From: Bog-473 sp963804055
GTDB lineage: Bacteria; Actinomycetota; Acidimicrobiia; Acidimicrobiales; RAAP-2
Length of the DNA stretch: 64,000 nt
Assembly: GCA_963804055.1 (NCBI GenBank)
Contig: CAWDOU010000013.1
Span: forward strand, 124,001-188,000
Reading direction: 5' to 3'
Position 1 is the first letter of the stretch, and each line of letters opens with the position of its first letter. The notes beneath the pieces are model-generated. The model made no database searches and had not been told where the DNA came from. It worked only from the letters and a program-made list of their open reading frames with translations. This document shows, in pieces, positions 1 to 8,348 of this stretch. Both the position numbers and the translations under genes were made by a program.

Positions 1-1055
1 CCTTTCTGCGCCTCGGGTGAGAAGAGGATGCCGTTGTTGGCCACCACCCCGATCGGGTAGCCGCCGATGGATGCCCACCCGCACACCAGTTGGGCCCCGT
101 ACAACTCCTTGAATTCCTCGAAACGGGAGCCGTCGACGACGCGGGCGATGATCTCGCGCACGTCGAAAGGCACCCGCACATCCACCGGGGCGATGCCGAG
201 CAGCTCCTCGGCCGGGTAGAGCGGCGCGTCAGGTGGATCGACCGGAGCGGGGCCGAGACGGGACCAGTGGAGATGCGCCACGATGCCACGGGCCAGGCGG
301 ATCGCCTCCGGCTCGCCCCGGGCCAGGTAGTCGCACAGGCCCGAGATCTCCGCGTGCATGCGGGCACCGCCGAGCTCCTCTTCGTCGGCCTCCTCGCCGA
401 TGGCCATCTTGACGAGCGGCGGCCCACCGAGGAAGACACGGGCCCGGTCCTCCACCATGACCGTGTAGTCGCTCATGCCCGGGAGATAGGCGCCCCCGGC
501 GGTCGACGACCCGAAGACGACACAGACCGTCGGGATGCCCTGGGCCGAGAGTTGGGTCAGCCGCCGGAACTGCTCGCCCCCCGGGACGAAGACGTCGGCC
601 TGGCGGGGCAGGTCCGCGCCTCCGGATTCGACGAGGAGCAGTAGCGGGAGGCGGTTCTCCTCGGCCACGTCCATGGCGCGCAGAAGCTTGCGGATGGTGG
701 TCGGGCTCGTGGTCCCGCCGCGCACGGTCGGGTCGTTGGCGATGACGAGGCACTGGGTATGAGCCACTTCGGCGAGGGCCACCACGACGCCGCCCCCGAC
801 GGGGTCGCCGGTGTGCAGCCCCGCGAGCGGGCAGAGCTCGAGCACCGGCGTGCCCGGGTCGACCAACGCCTCCAGGCGTTGGCGCACCAGCATCTTGCCG
901 CGCGCGAGGTGGCGCGCCACGTACTGCTCGCCGCCGCCGGCGAGGACGTTCTCGTGCCGCGCCCGGACCTCGTCCAGCAGCGCCCGCATGGCAGCGGCGT
1001 TGTCGAGGAACTCGTCACCTGTGACGGCCAGCCGGGACCGGATGGGCGCGCTCAT
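1..1055 (-). CDS. Acyl-CoA carboxylase carboxyltransferase (beta) subunit, 3' end cut by window edge
   Basis: Carboxyltransferase subunit of a biotin-dependent acyl-CoA carboxylase, moving the carboxyl group from carboxybiotin to an acyl-CoA. The first 351 residues are present and the C-terminal part lies beyond position 1. Family motifs are visible: SGGADLP (residues 144-150), GSSTAGGAY (182-190, acyl-CoA oxyanion region) and FLGGPPLVK (208-216). This is the pattern of methylcrotonyl-/geranyl-CoA carboxylase beta chains rather than acetyl-CoA AccD, so leucine or branched-chain catabolism is the likeliest role (inference; propionyl-CoA remains possible). The ATG at 1055 overlaps the stop of the upstream enoyl-CoA hydratase (ATGA), so the two are translationally coupled. 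The biotin carboxylase partner is not in the window. Confidence 0.88.
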   Translation of the reverse strand, partial: MSAPIRSRLAVTGDEFLDNAAAMRALLDEVRARHENVLAGGGEQYVARHLARGKMLVRQRLEALVDPGTPVLELCPLAGLHTGDPVGGGVVVALAEVAHTQCLVIANDPTVRGGTTSPTTIRKLLRAMDVAEENRLPLLLLVESGGADLPRQADVFVPGGEQFRRLTQLSAQGIPTVCVVFGSSTAGGAYLPGMSDYTVMVEDRARVFLGGPPLVKMAIGEEADEEELGGARMHAEISGLCDYLARGEPEAIRLARGIVAHLHWSRLGPAPVDPPDAPLYPAEELLGIAPVDVRVPFDVREIIARVVDGSRFEEFKELYGAQLVCGWASIGGYPIGVVANNGILFSPEAQK

Positions 1056-1813
1056 GTGGTGGTGTCCCATGAGGGCCGGCGCTTCTGCAGGAACGCCTCC
1101 ATCCCTTCGGCCGCCTCCGCCCCGGCGAAGAGCTCGGCCGACGTGACCGCCGCCGCCGCCAGCCCGTCGGCCCACGACTGGGCGGAGAGCGAACGCAGCA
1201 GCTCCTTGGTGGCCCGGACCGCGCCCGGGGCGGCCTGGCGCAGCGCCAGCGTCTGCGCCGCCACCCAGGCGTCCAGCGCGGGCTCGTCGGTCGTGACCGC
1301 GCTGAGCAGTCCCACCGCGGCGGCCTCCGACGCACTGAAGCGCGCACCGGTCAGGGTGGCCCGGGCGAGGAAGCGACGGTCGACCACACGCAGCGCCGGC
1401 ACCAAGATCATGGCCGGCGCCACGCCGACCCGGACCTCGGTGAAGGCGAACGTGGCCGCCTCGGCGGCCACCGCCATGTCGGCGGCCGCGATGAGGCCGA
1501 GGCCGCCGGCGCGTGCATGGCCGTTGACACGGACGATCACGGGCACCGCGCTCTCGACGATGGACGTGAGAATGGCCGGCATGCGGTTGGGGGCCGCGGA
1601 CCCCCGCTCGGACAGGTCCGCGCCCGAGCAGAACACCGTCCCCGCCCCCGTCAGCACGACGGCCCGGACGTCGGGGTCTCCGGTTGCGTCACGCAACGCC
1701 TGCTCCAACTGCGCCAAGAGGCGCTCCGAGAGGGCGTTGCGGTTGGCGGGAGAATCGAGCGTCAGCGTCCGGATCCCGTGGTCCTGCTGCACGTCGACCA
1801 ACACGTCCGTCAC
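1052..1813 (-). CDS. Enoyl-CoA hydratase/isomerase family protein
   Basis: Crotonase-fold protein of 253 residues. It shows the oxyanion-hole segment FCSGADLSERG and the second glycine-rich loop ARAGGLGLIAAAD, with a single conserved acid in FTEVRVGV; the first catalytic Glu of classical enoyl-CoA hydratases is absent from the AGGLGL loop. This fits the hydratases partnered with methylcrotonyl-CoA-type carboxylases, or another crotonase reaction. The GTG at 1813 is chosen because family homology begins at VTDVLVDV; the open frame upstream runs into the divergent dehydrogenase. It ends in a 4-base overlap with the carboxyltransferase gene and probably forms an operon with it. Confidence 0.85.
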   Translation of the reverse strand: MTDVLVDVQQDHGIRTLTLDSPANRNALSERLLAQLEQALRDATGDPDVRAVVLTGAGTVFCSGADLSERGSAAPNRMPAILTSIVESAVPVIVRVNGHARAGGLGLIAAADMAVAAEAATFAFTEVRVGVAPAMILVPALRVVDRRFLARATLTGARFSASEAAAVGLLSAVTTDEPALDAWVAAQTLALRQAAPGAVRATKELLRSLSAQSWADGLAAAAVTSAELFAGAEAAEGMEAFLQKRRPSWDTTT

Positions 1814-1875
1814 GAGTGCGCAGTGTAGGGGGACCCCACCGATGGGCTGAAAAAGGCCGGTGGTATCGTTCGCCG
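1814..1875. promoter_or_regulatory. Divergent promoter region of the acyl-CoA genes
   Basis: Only 62 bases separate the GTG starts of the enoyl-CoA hydratase (leftward) and the acyl-CoA dehydrogenase (rightward). Both promoters must therefore lie here or inside the genes. No clear -35/-10 pair or palindrome could be picked by eye. Confidence 0.35.
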
Positions 1876-3024
1876 GTGATCGAGAGCGACGAACACCAGC
1901 TCTTCCGCAAGACACTGCGGGACCTCTTCGAGCGGGAGATCGAGCCTCACGTGGACGAATGGGAGGCCGCCCGCACCTTCCCGGCCCACGACCTGTTCCC
2001 CAAGCTGGCCTCGGTGGGCCTGCTCGGGCTGGAGTACGACGAGGCCTACGGCGGCATGGGCGCGGACCACACCTATACCCTCATTGCCGGCGAGGAGATG
2101 GGACGGATCAGCTGCGGGGGCGTCCCCATGGCCATGGCCGTGCAGATGTCGATGGCGACACCGGCACTGGCCCGTTACGGGTCGGCCGCTCTCAAGGAGC
2201 GGTATCTCGCACCGGCGATCCGCGGTGAGGTCGTCACATCCATTGCGGTGACCGAGCCCGACGCCGGGAGCGATGTGGCCGGAATCCGAACCCGGGCCGT
2301 GCGCGACGGGGACGAGTGGGTCATCAACGGCGCCAAGCTGTACATCACGAACGGCACACAGGCCGACTGGCTCTGCCTCCTGGCCCGGACCTCGGACGAC
2401 CCCGGCTCCCACGGCATGTCGCTCATCGTGGTGCCGACCGACGTCCCCGGTGTCGCCGTGTCGCGCAAGCTCGAGAAACTCGGCATGTGGTCCAGCGACA
2501 CCGCCGAATTGTCGTTCACCGACGTGCGCGTGCCGGTCGCCAACACGATCGGCGAAATCGGGCGGGGCTTCCAACAGCAGATGGTGCAGTTCCAGGCCGA
2601 GCGACTCATGACCTTCTACAAGCAAGTGGGATCCATCGCCCTCGCCCTGGAGCGGACGAAGGACTACCTGCGCGAGCGCCGGGCCTTCGGTGCCCCCTTG
2701 CTGGCCAACCAGCACCTGCAGTTCGTGCTGGCCGAGTTGTCGGCCCGCCACGACGTGTTGAAGGAGTACGCCCGCACGACCGCCGATGCGGTCGTGCGCG
2801 GCGAGGACGCCACCCGGTACGCGACGATCGGCAAGCTGCTGGGCTCGCGGCTGCAGCGAGAGGTGGCCGACGTCGCCGTCCAATTCCACGGTGGCATCGG
2901 CTACATGGACGAGCACTGGACCTCGCGCTACTTCCACGACACGCGGCTCGACTCCATCGGCGCCGGGGCCGACGAGGTCATGTTGCGCATCCTGGCCCGG
3001 ATGGACGGCTACTCGGCAGAGTGA
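1876..3024 (+). CDS. Acyl-CoA dehydrogenase family protein
   Basis: FAD-dependent acyl-CoA dehydrogenase, 382 residues, the usual family length. The GTG at 1876 places the helical N-terminal domain (ESDEHQLFRKTLRDLFE) at the start. The middle domain has the signature TEPDAGSDVAGI and the C-terminal domain has FHGGIGYMDEHWTSRYFHD. Where medium-chain enzymes carry the catalytic Glu (the YEGT position) this protein has IGAGAD. A Glu in FQAERL (E242) instead lies where isovaleryl-CoA dehydrogenase has its catalytic base. With the divergent carboxylase-hydratase pair, a leucine or branched-chain acyl-CoA route is a reasonable inference; substrate specificity is not proven. Confidence 0.9.
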   Translation: MIESDEHQLFRKTLRDLFEREIEPHVDEWEAARTFPAHDLFPKLASVGLLGLEYDEAYGGMGADHTYTLIAGEEMGRISCGGVPMAMAVQMSMATPALARYGSAALKERYLAPAIRGEVVTSIAVTEPDAGSDVAGIRTRAVRDGDEWVINGAKLYITNGTQADWLCLLARTSDDPGSHGMSLIVVPTDVPGVAVSRKLEKLGMWSSDTAELSFTDVRVPVANTIGEIGRGFQQQMVQFQAERLMTFYKQVGSIALALERTKDYLRERRAFGAPLLANQHLQFVLAELSARHDVLKEYARTTADAVVRGEDATRYATIGKLLGSRLQREVADVAVQFHGGIGYMDEHWTSRYFHDTRLDSIGAGADEVMLRILARMDGYSAE

Positions 3025-3305
3025 GCACCGGTGCGATGAGGACTGCGTGGAGGTTGCAGCCCTCACCGCACCGTGACGCCGACCGCCTGCGACGTCGTGT
3101 GCCCACCTGGAGGAGGAACCCGTCCTACCTCGCCGCCACCTTGGTCGTGACCGTCGCCGAGTAGTTGCCGACCGGCGTCCCTACCGGGCTCAACGTCACC
3201 CTGTTCGTGGGACTGGTGCCCGCCTGCCCGACATGCCGCCACATCGTGAAGCACCGCACGACGTACCCCTTCCGGCCACTACCTACCGGCCCTTACGGTG
3301 CCCCC

Positions 3306-3336
3306 TCAGTGCGACGACGCAACGTTGTCGCACTGA
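3306..3336. terminator. Hairpin, possible bidirectional terminator
   Basis: Perfect 10-base inverted repeat: TCAGTGCGAC (3306-3315) and GTCGCACTGA (3327-3336) around an 11-base loop. It sits between convergent genes, where a bidirectional terminator is expected. There is no T-tract on either side, so intrinsic termination is uncertain. Confidence 0.4.
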
Positions 3337-3409
3337 CGCCTGATCATTCTCGCCAATCGTTTGGACCCTAAGGGTCGAAGAAGCTGATTTCAAGCAGAAT
3401 TCGCTCCAT

Positions 3410-3427
3410 ATACGCCGAACGGCGTAT
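3410..3427. promoter_or_regulatory. Perfect 18-base palindrome, operator-like
   Basis: ATACGCCG-AA-CGGCGTAT, 8-base arms around a 2-base centre. Size and symmetry match a homodimeric regulator operator (TetR/GntR type). Both flanking genes end towards this gap, so no promoter is obvious beside it; a small RNA or unrecognised gene could start here. Function is unassigned. Confidence 0.35.
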
Positions 3428-3609
3428 GCGCGATCTGCCGGGTGTCTGAGCGCGCAAGCACCGCTCCGAGCGACGACGGGCTCGGACTTCGAGCGCGCGG
3501 AGCGCAGTGTGGGTGTACGAAACTCGGGAGGTGCGCCCGACGACGGCACGGGTTGTTGCACCGCGGATGCATGCATCGCGACGCGCCGAGCGGAACGCAC
3601 GCGGTGTCG

Positions 3610-4434
3610 CTACGTGTGCCGGAACACCGCCTGGCCGCCGCCGCTGGCCAGGAGTCGGCGCTCCCGCGACCACACCCTCCCGGTCCACGACAGCAGGCCA
3701 CCGTGAGCAACGGGCGAATGCGCGTCGAGAAGCAACCAGTCCGACGAGTGGCCCGGATACTGGAACGAGGCATAGAGGTCCAGGCTCGGGGCAATGAACG
3801 GCGGCTCGCGATAGGCGTGCGGCCGCGACCCGGCGGGCCAGCTCCCCACGTCGAGCACAATCAGCGAGCGCGCCGCGTCCACCCAACGATCTTCGAAGGT
3901 GGCCGCCGGCTGCGCCCGCACCCAAGTGCGCCACGTCGGCGGCAGCGGTCCGGTCGGAGGCCACGCGGCCGACTGCTGGAGCGGGCGCTGGTCGAAGTTC
4001 TCCCAGAAACGCATGACGGGCCGGTCGTTGTCCGGCCGGAGCTCGGCCCAGGTCGGCAGACCTTCCGGGTCGGGCACGTCGGGCGGGTCGACGTCCTCGT
4101 GCTCGAGGCCATCGACAACGCCGACGGACCAGACCATCGCCTCGAGCACCGACCGACCCTCCTGGCTCATGGCGACCCGCTGGGCGTGGACGGTGCGGCC
4201 CGCCCGTAGCGGGGTCACGACGAGGTCGACCGGAGCGAAAGACGCGACGGAGAGGTAATGACAGAAGAAGCTGGCCGGCCGTTCGAGGTGGCTCTCCGCG
4301 CCGGCGGCACGCAACGCCAGCGCGGCGACGTACCCTCCGCAGGGGCCCCAGATCTCCCAGTCCTCGTGCACCATGCCCGTGTAGTGACCATCACCGCGGG
4401 GCTCGACCTCCGTCTGCCGCGCGATGTCACCCAC
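3610..4434 (-). CDS. Acyl-CoA thioesterase-like (double hotdog) protein
   Basis: 274 residues. The layout resembles TesB-like acyl-CoA thioesterases: an N-terminal hotdog with GPCGGYVAALALRA and a C-terminal half with SLDLYASFQYP and DWLLLDAHSPVAHGG. The expected reaction is hydrolysis of acyl-CoA to free acid and CoA; assignment rests on fold-level similarity by eye. The GTG at 4434 is used because it overlaps the stop of the GNAT gene by 8 bases; earlier in-frame codons fall inside that gene. Coupled downstream of the GNAT acetyltransferase. Confidence 0.75.
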   Translation of the reverse strand: MGDIARQTEVEPRGDGHYTGMVHEDWEIWGPCGGYVAALALRAAGAESHLERPASFFCHYLSVASFAPVDLVVTPLRAGRTVHAQRVAMSQEGRSVLEAMVWSVGVVDGLEHEDVDPPDVPDPEGLPTWAELRPDNDRPVMRFWENFDQRPLQQSAAWPPTGPLPPTWRTWVRAQPAATFEDRWVDAARSLIVLDVGSWPAGSRPHAYREPPFIAPSLDLYASFQYPGHSSDWLLLDAHSPVAHGGLLSWTGRVWSRERRLLASGGGQAVFRHT

Positions 4435-4978
4435 GGCGCTCGAGCCACTGCTCCCGCCGCAGCTCGAGTACCGCCATCTCCTCGCCGCGCTGGCCCGTGG
4501 TGGAGAGGGCATGCGTGAACCCGAGATGCTCCATGACGCGGCCGGACGCCACGTTCTCCGGCTCGTAGATGCTGACGATGCGATCGAGGCCGCCGGTCGT
4601 GAAGCCGAACTCCACCGCGGCGGCTCCGGCCTCGGTAGCCAGGCCCCGACCCCGCCAGGCCGGGGCCAGGCGCCACCCGACCTCGACCGCTGGCAGGATC
4701 TCGGGCAGGAAGTGCGGCACGGCGAGCCCCGCCCAGCCGATCATCGACCCGCTGTCGCGGTCCAGTAGGGCCTCGATCCCGAAGCCGTCGCTCTCGTAGC
4801 GCGCCGTGACCCGTTCGAGGAACCCTGCCGTCTCGTCCTTCGTCATTCCGGCGCGGAGCGGGTACCACCAGAACGACTCCTCGGCATGAATGGGAGCCAG
4901 CTCCTCGAGGTCGTCCAGCACGAAGGGCCGCAGGACGAGACGCGGCGTCGTCAGCGTCGGGATGCCGGGGCGGTCCAT
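4427..4978 (-). CDS. GNAT family N-acetyltransferase (RimJ/RimL-like)
   Basis: 183 residues. TPRLVLRPFVLDDLEELAPIH is the typical start of the RimJ/RimL-like branch. The acetyl-CoA pyrophosphate loop is visible as WRGRGLATEAG, and the C-terminal strand-helix as NVASGRVMEHLGFTH. It transfers an acetyl group from acetyl-CoA to an unknown amine. The start is the ATG at 4978, where homology begins. It lies 10 bases downstream of a small conserved gene and overlaps the following thioesterase, so the three read as one leftward unit. Confidence 0.85.
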   Translation of the reverse strand: MDRPGIPTLTTPRLVLRPFVLDDLEELAPIHAEESFWWYPLRAGMTKDETAGFLERVTARYESDGFGIEALLDRDSGSMIGWAGLAVPHFLPEILPAVEVGWRLAPAWRGRGLATEAGAAAVEFGFTTGGLDRIVSIYEPENVASGRVMEHLGFTHALSTTGQRGEEMAVLELRREQWLERRG

Positions 4979-4988
4979 GTGAGCCAGC

Positions 4989-5258
4989 TCAGCCGAGGGG
5001 GAGTCCAGGCGCGTCCGCCAGCGAGGGGTCGCGGCCCGGCCGGGCTTTCGGCGCGTAGAGCTGGTCCGGCCGGAACGACCGGACGGCACGATCACCCGCC
5101 CGGCCCCCGACGACCTCGACCCAGACCTCGTCCGTCTCGCCATTGGTCACATGGGCGACGAACTCCCAGGAGGCACCGCGCAGGCGGGTCCCGTCGACCT
5201 GCACGGGATCGCCCGGGCGCAGGCCGGCCCAGCGGGTGTTGCGCCGCAGGTCAGCCAC
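4989..5258 (-). CDS. Small conserved hypothetical protein
   Basis: 89-residue cytoplasmic protein with no membrane segment. It looks like a short beta-rich domain: PGDPVQVDGTRLRGASWEF, then FVAHVTN, then VRSFRPDQLYAP. I recall similar small actinobacterial proteins of unknown function, but do not assign a family name. The start is the GTG at 5258; upstream in-frame sequence runs into the oppositely oriented nuclease gene. First gene of the leftward unit with the GNAT and thioesterase genes, facing the nuclease gene across 93 bases. Confidence 0.6.
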   Translation of the reverse strand: MADLRRNTRWAGLRPGDPVQVDGTRLRGASWEFVAHVTNGETDEVWVEVVGGRAGDRAVRSFRPDQLYAPKARPGRDPSLADAPGLPLG

Positions 5259-5351
5259 GTGGGCGATGGAGAGGGCCGATGGGCATCGCTTCCTTTCTAC
5301 CTTCTCCGGAGGATGTGCCGGCGCGTCGCTACCCCGCCGTATCCTGACTGC

Positions 5352-6122
5352 ATGGCGCTCGACCTCCCACGCACGTTGAGCCCGTCCAAGGTCGTGGCCT
5401 TCACCAATTGCCCGCTCGCCTTCCGCTTCTCCCAGATCGAGCACCGGCCCGAGCCCCCGTCGCCCCACGCGGTGAAGGGCACACTGGTGCACGCCGCACT
5501 GGAGGGCCTCTTCTGGAACCACTCCCCCGGAGCGCGCACCCCGGCCGCAGCACAGTCCGAGCTCGACCGCTGCTGGGACGAGGTCCAGGACGATGAGGAA
5601 TACGTCGAGCTCGCGCTCGAGCGCGACGAAGCGGACGCATTCCTGGCGGACGCCCGCACGCTGGTCGACAACTACTTCCGCCTGGAGGACCCGAACGAGG
5701 CCCGAGCCGTGGGAATCGAACTGGGCGTCGAGACCGTGGTGGACGGCATGCGCCTGCGCGGCATCATCGACCGCCTGGACCTGACCGCCGACGGCCGCCT
5801 CATCGTCGTGGACTACAAGACCGGCCGGGCGCCGTCGGAGCGGTTCGAGCGCGGCAGCCTGGGCGGGGTCCAGACCTATGCGTTGCTCTGCGAGAGCCTG
5901 CTCGGCCGCGCCCCGTCCGAGGTCCGGCTGCTCTATCTGCGCCAGCCCGTCGCCATCTCATCTGTGCCGTCGGAGCAGACCATCCGCGGCCAGCGCCGGC
6001 GGGCCGTGGCCGTCTGGTCGGCCATTGAGCGGGCCTGTGACGCCGAGGACTTCCGCCCTCACGTCGGCCCGCTGTGCAATCACTGCCACTTCAAGGCGTC
6101 CTGCCCGGCGTTCGCCGCATGA
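5352..6122 (+). CDS. RecB-like PD-(D/E)XK nuclease with iron-sulfur cysteines
   Basis: 256 residues. The nuclease core is visible as GIIDRLD followed by LIVVDYKTG, the metal-binding D...D-x-K arrangement of the RecB/Cas4/AddB nuclease superfamily. One cysteine near the N-terminus (C20, TNCPLAF) and three near the C-terminus (C242, C245, C251 in CNHCHFKASC) match the 4Fe-4S clasp of AddB/Cas4-type enzymes. It is a stand-alone nuclease module with no helicase domain and no CRISPR array nearby, so a DNA-repair role is more likely than adaptation. ATG at 5352; its stop overlaps the PAP2 start (ATGA). Confidence 0.85.
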   Translation: MALDLPRTLSPSKVVAFTNCPLAFRFSQIEHRPEPPSPHAVKGTLVHAALEGLFWNHSPGARTPAAAQSELDRCWDEVQDDEEYVELALERDEADAFLADARTLVDNYFRLEDPNEARAVGIELGVETVVDGMRLRGIIDRLDLTADGRLIVVDYKTGRAPSERFERGSLGGVQTYALLCESLLGRAPSEVRLLYLRQPVAISSVPSEQTIRGQRRRAVAVWSAIERACDAEDFRPHVGPLCNHCHFKASCPAFAA

Positions 6123-6727
6123 CGATGACGAATGCGCAATTGAGCAGCATCGACGAGACGGTCGACGCCGCCTTCGAGCCGCTTCGGGGCCGTCCGGAGA
6201 TCGACCGCGTCGCTGCCGTCGTGTCCAACCTGGCCGACTACGGACTCATCTGGGTCGTGCTGGCCGGCCTCAAGGCGCGCCGGCGGGGCCCGGACCGGCG
6301 CCGGGCGGTCGTCGCCCTGGCGGCAGCAGGGTTCTCGTCGCTCCTCGTCAGTCGCGTGGTGAAGGCCGCCGTCGAGCGCCAGCGCCCGGAGGATCACCTC
6401 GACGCCAGCGTGCGCACCCCCACCAGCAGCAGCTTCCCGAGCGGCCACACCCTTGCTGCGTTCTGCACGGCGTTCGTCCTCGGGGACTCGGAGGCCGGGA
6501 CGGCCGCCAACGTCGGGTTCGCCGCGGCCGTGGCGGCCAGTCGGGTCCATCTGCGCGCCCATCACCCCACGGACGTGATCGGGGGTGCCGTCATCGGCTC
6601 GGTGCTCGGGCTCGGCCTGCGCCCGATCGTCGACGTCGTCACACCCGGCAGCGTGGGCCGCCGCGGCCGGCGGCGCCGGAGCGGTCGGGGAATGCACCCC
6701 ACCGAGGTCGTGTTGAAGAAGCTATGA
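6119..6727 (+). CDS. PAP2 family phosphatase, membrane protein
   Basis: 202 residues with all three PAP2 motifs: KAAVERQRP (K82-P90), PSGH (107-110) and SRVHLRAHHPTD (S141-D152). These supply the phosphate-binding Lys/Arg and the catalytic histidines. It is probably an integral membrane lipid phosphatase (phosphatidate or polyprenyl-pyrophosphate type; substrate not determinable). Hydrophobic segments lie around residues 31-52, 64-80 and 112-140 and near the C-terminus. The start overlaps the nuclease stop and its own stop overlaps the DsbA-like gene; both junctions are ATGA. Confidence 0.87.
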   Translation: MTMTNAQLSSIDETVDAAFEPLRGRPEIDRVAAVVSNLADYGLIWVVLAGLKARRRGPDRRRAVVALAAAGFSSLLVSRVVKAAVERQRPEDHLDASVRTPTSSSFPSGHTLAAFCTAFVLGDSEAGTAANVGFAAAVAASRVHLRAHHPTDVIGGAVIGSVLGLGLRPIVDVVTPGSVGRRGRRRRSGRGMHPTEVVLKKL

Positions 6728-7323
6728 GTTCATTTGCCGTGACCTGGGACTATCGCTGTCCCTTCGCCCGCAACGCCCATGAGCATCTCGCCGTCGCCTT
6801 GGCCGGCGGCGCGGACTGGGATGTCACCTTCCTCCCCTTCTCGTTGAGCCAGGCGCACGTCGCCGAGGGTGGCACGCCCGTCTGGGACGACCCCGAGAAG
6901 GCCGGCGACCTGCTGGCGCTCGCCGCCGGCGTGGTCGTGCGGGATCAGTACCCCGACCAGTTCCTGGACGCCCACGTCGCGCTGTTCGCCGCCCGGCACG
7001 ACGATGGCCTCGACATCCGCAAGCCGGACGTGGTCTCGTCGGTGCTCGAACGTGCCGGTGTGCCCGGCGACAAGGTGCTGGCGGAGGTCGCTTCGGGCGG
7101 ACCGGTGCAGGAGATCAGGCGTGCCCATGAGCACGCGGTCGGAGAGTTGGAGATCTTCGGTGTGCCGACCTTCGTCGTGAAGGACTCCGCGGTGTTCGTG
7201 CGCCTGATGAGCCGCCCGGCGGGCGACGTGGCCCTGGCGACGCGGACCGTGCAGGGCGTGCTCGATCTGTTCGAGACGATGCCCGATCTCAACGAGTTCA
7301 AGTACACGAAGCTGTCGTCCTGA
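6724..7323 (+). CDS. DsbA-family (thioredoxin-fold) oxidoreductase-like protein
   Basis: 199 residues, thioredoxin fold with helical insertion. The N-terminal strand leads into YRCPFARN, so only the first cysteine of a CxxC pair is present (C12), as in some mycothiol- or glutathione-dependent DsbA-like enzymes. The cis-proline segment is visible as FGVPTFVV. No signal peptide, so cytoplasmic. With mycothiol genes in the window, a mycothiol-dependent oxidoreductase or isomerase role is possible (inference). Third gene of the coupled nuclease-PAP2-DsbA unit. Confidence 0.8.
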   Translation: MSSFAVTWDYRCPFARNAHEHLAVALAGGADWDVTFLPFSLSQAHVAEGGTPVWDDPEKAGDLLALAAGVVVRDQYPDQFLDAHVALFAARHDDGLDIRKPDVVSSVLERAGVPGDKVLAEVASGGPVQEIRRAHEHAVGELEIFGVPTFVVKDSAVFVRLMSRPAGDVALATRTVQGVLDLFETMPDLNEFKYTKLSS

Positions 7324-7348
7324 ACCGCCCGGCGCCGGCGGCCCGGCG

Positions 7349-8269
7349 TCAGGACCGGGCGATCTCTCCGAGTAACGCAAGCCCTCGGGCGCGCTCTTCG
7401 GCGTCGCCGACGATGGCGGCCACGAAGTCGGTCGCGCCGGCGTCGGCCAGCCGGGAGATGGACGCGGCGACCGCCTGCTCGTCGCCGATGAAGCCGATAT
7501 CAGCTGCCGCCTCCGCCCCTTCCTTGTCCAGCATGGCCTTGTAGGACGGCAGATTGGGGTAGATGGAGAAGGCCTCGTTCATGCGTGCCTTGGCCGCATC
7601 GACGTCGTTGGTGACGCTGATCGGGAGCGACACGACAATCCGCGGAGCCGGTCGTCCCGCCGCCTCGGCTGCCGCGGTGATGGTCGGGGCGATGTGACCC
7701 CCGACCGTGGCCGTGCCGGTCATCCAGGTGACGGTGCCGTCGGCGACACGCCCGGCCAACGTGAGCATGGTGGCGCCCAGGGCAGCCACGAGCACGGGGG
7801 GCGGCTCGACACCGGTGATGTCGAGGGGGGCAAAGGCGTTGGTGGTCAATCGCTCGCCCTCCATGCGCACGGTCTCGCCGTGCAGCAGCGGCATCAGTGC
7901 GGCCAGGTACTCCTTCATGTAGGCGGCCGGACGTTCGAAGCTCATGCCCCACATGCCCTCGACCACGACCTGGTGCGACAGGCCGATGCCGAGGAGGAGC
8001 CGGTTGCCCGTGGCCAACTGCACGGTGAGGGCCTGCTGGGCCAGCATCATCGGGTGGCGCGGGTACACCGGCACGACTCCTGTCCCCAGGTCGATGCCGG
8101 GTACCTGGGAGCCGGCCACGGCCAGCAGCGTGAGCGCATCGGGGCCGAAGATCTGGGAAGCGAAGGCGTGGTCCAGGCCCGCCTCTTGGTAGCGCTGCAG
8201 CTGGGCCACCGTGTCGGACAGCGGCTTGTCGGTCTCCACCATGCTCCCGATACGCAGCGGCTTTGCCAT
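7349..8269 (-). CDS. LLM-class (F420-dependent-type) oxidoreductase
   Basis: 306 residues, luciferase-like TIM barrel. Family landmarks: GLDHAFASQIFGPDAL near the N-terminus, RHPMMLAQQALTVQLATGNRL in the middle, and the F420-type pattern LLLGIGLSHQVVVEGMWG. It would use F420 (or FMN) to oxidise or reduce an unknown small molecule. The ATG at 8269 (MAKPLRIG) is preferred over upstream codons by homology. It is convergent with the DsbA-like gene (25 bases apart) and divergent from purK. Confidence 0.85.
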   Translation of the reverse strand: MAKPLRIGSMVETDKPLSDTVAQLQRYQEAGLDHAFASQIFGPDALTLLAVAGSQVPGIDLGTGVVPVYPRHPMMLAQQALTVQLATGNRLLLGIGLSHQVVVEGMWGMSFERPAAYMKEYLAALMPLLHGETVRMEGERLTTNAFAPLDITGVEPPPVLVAALGATMLTLAGRVADGTVTWMTGTATVGGHIAPTITAAAEAAGRPAPRIVVSLPISVTNDVDAAKARMNEAFSIYPNLPSYKAMLDKEGAEAAADIGFIGDEQAVAASISRLADAGATDFVAAIVGDAEERARGLALLGEIARS

Positions 8270-8348
8270 GTCCGTGGTACTCCTCGCGTAGTCTGCCGGT
8301 TGTGTCCGCCCCACTGTCTAGGCGAATCCCCGGACGGGGGCGAGCGAG

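Larger units (their letters stand above)
3025..3609. other. 585-base non-coding gap between convergent genes
   Basis: Lies between the 3' ends of the acyl-CoA dehydrogenase and the thioesterase. No open frame here looks like a real gene: candidates are short, with poor codon bias and no ribosome-binding site. A minus-strand stretch around 3110-3220 reads like a fragment of an exported protein (TSPTNRVTLSPVG), but it has no start or continuation and may be gene debris or chance. The gap holds a 10-base-arm hairpin (3306-3336) and an 18-base palindrome (3410-3427), described separately. Confidence 0.6.

Noticed and set aside
3165..3371. 68-residue open frame in the gap after the acyl-CoA dehydrogenase
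   Set aside because: No ribosome-binding site, poor codon bias and no family similarity; more likely non-coding.
5352..6122. Cas4 of a CRISPR system
   Set aside because: Same fold and Fe-S cysteines, but no array or other cas gene; the neighbours are PAP2 and DsbA-like genes.
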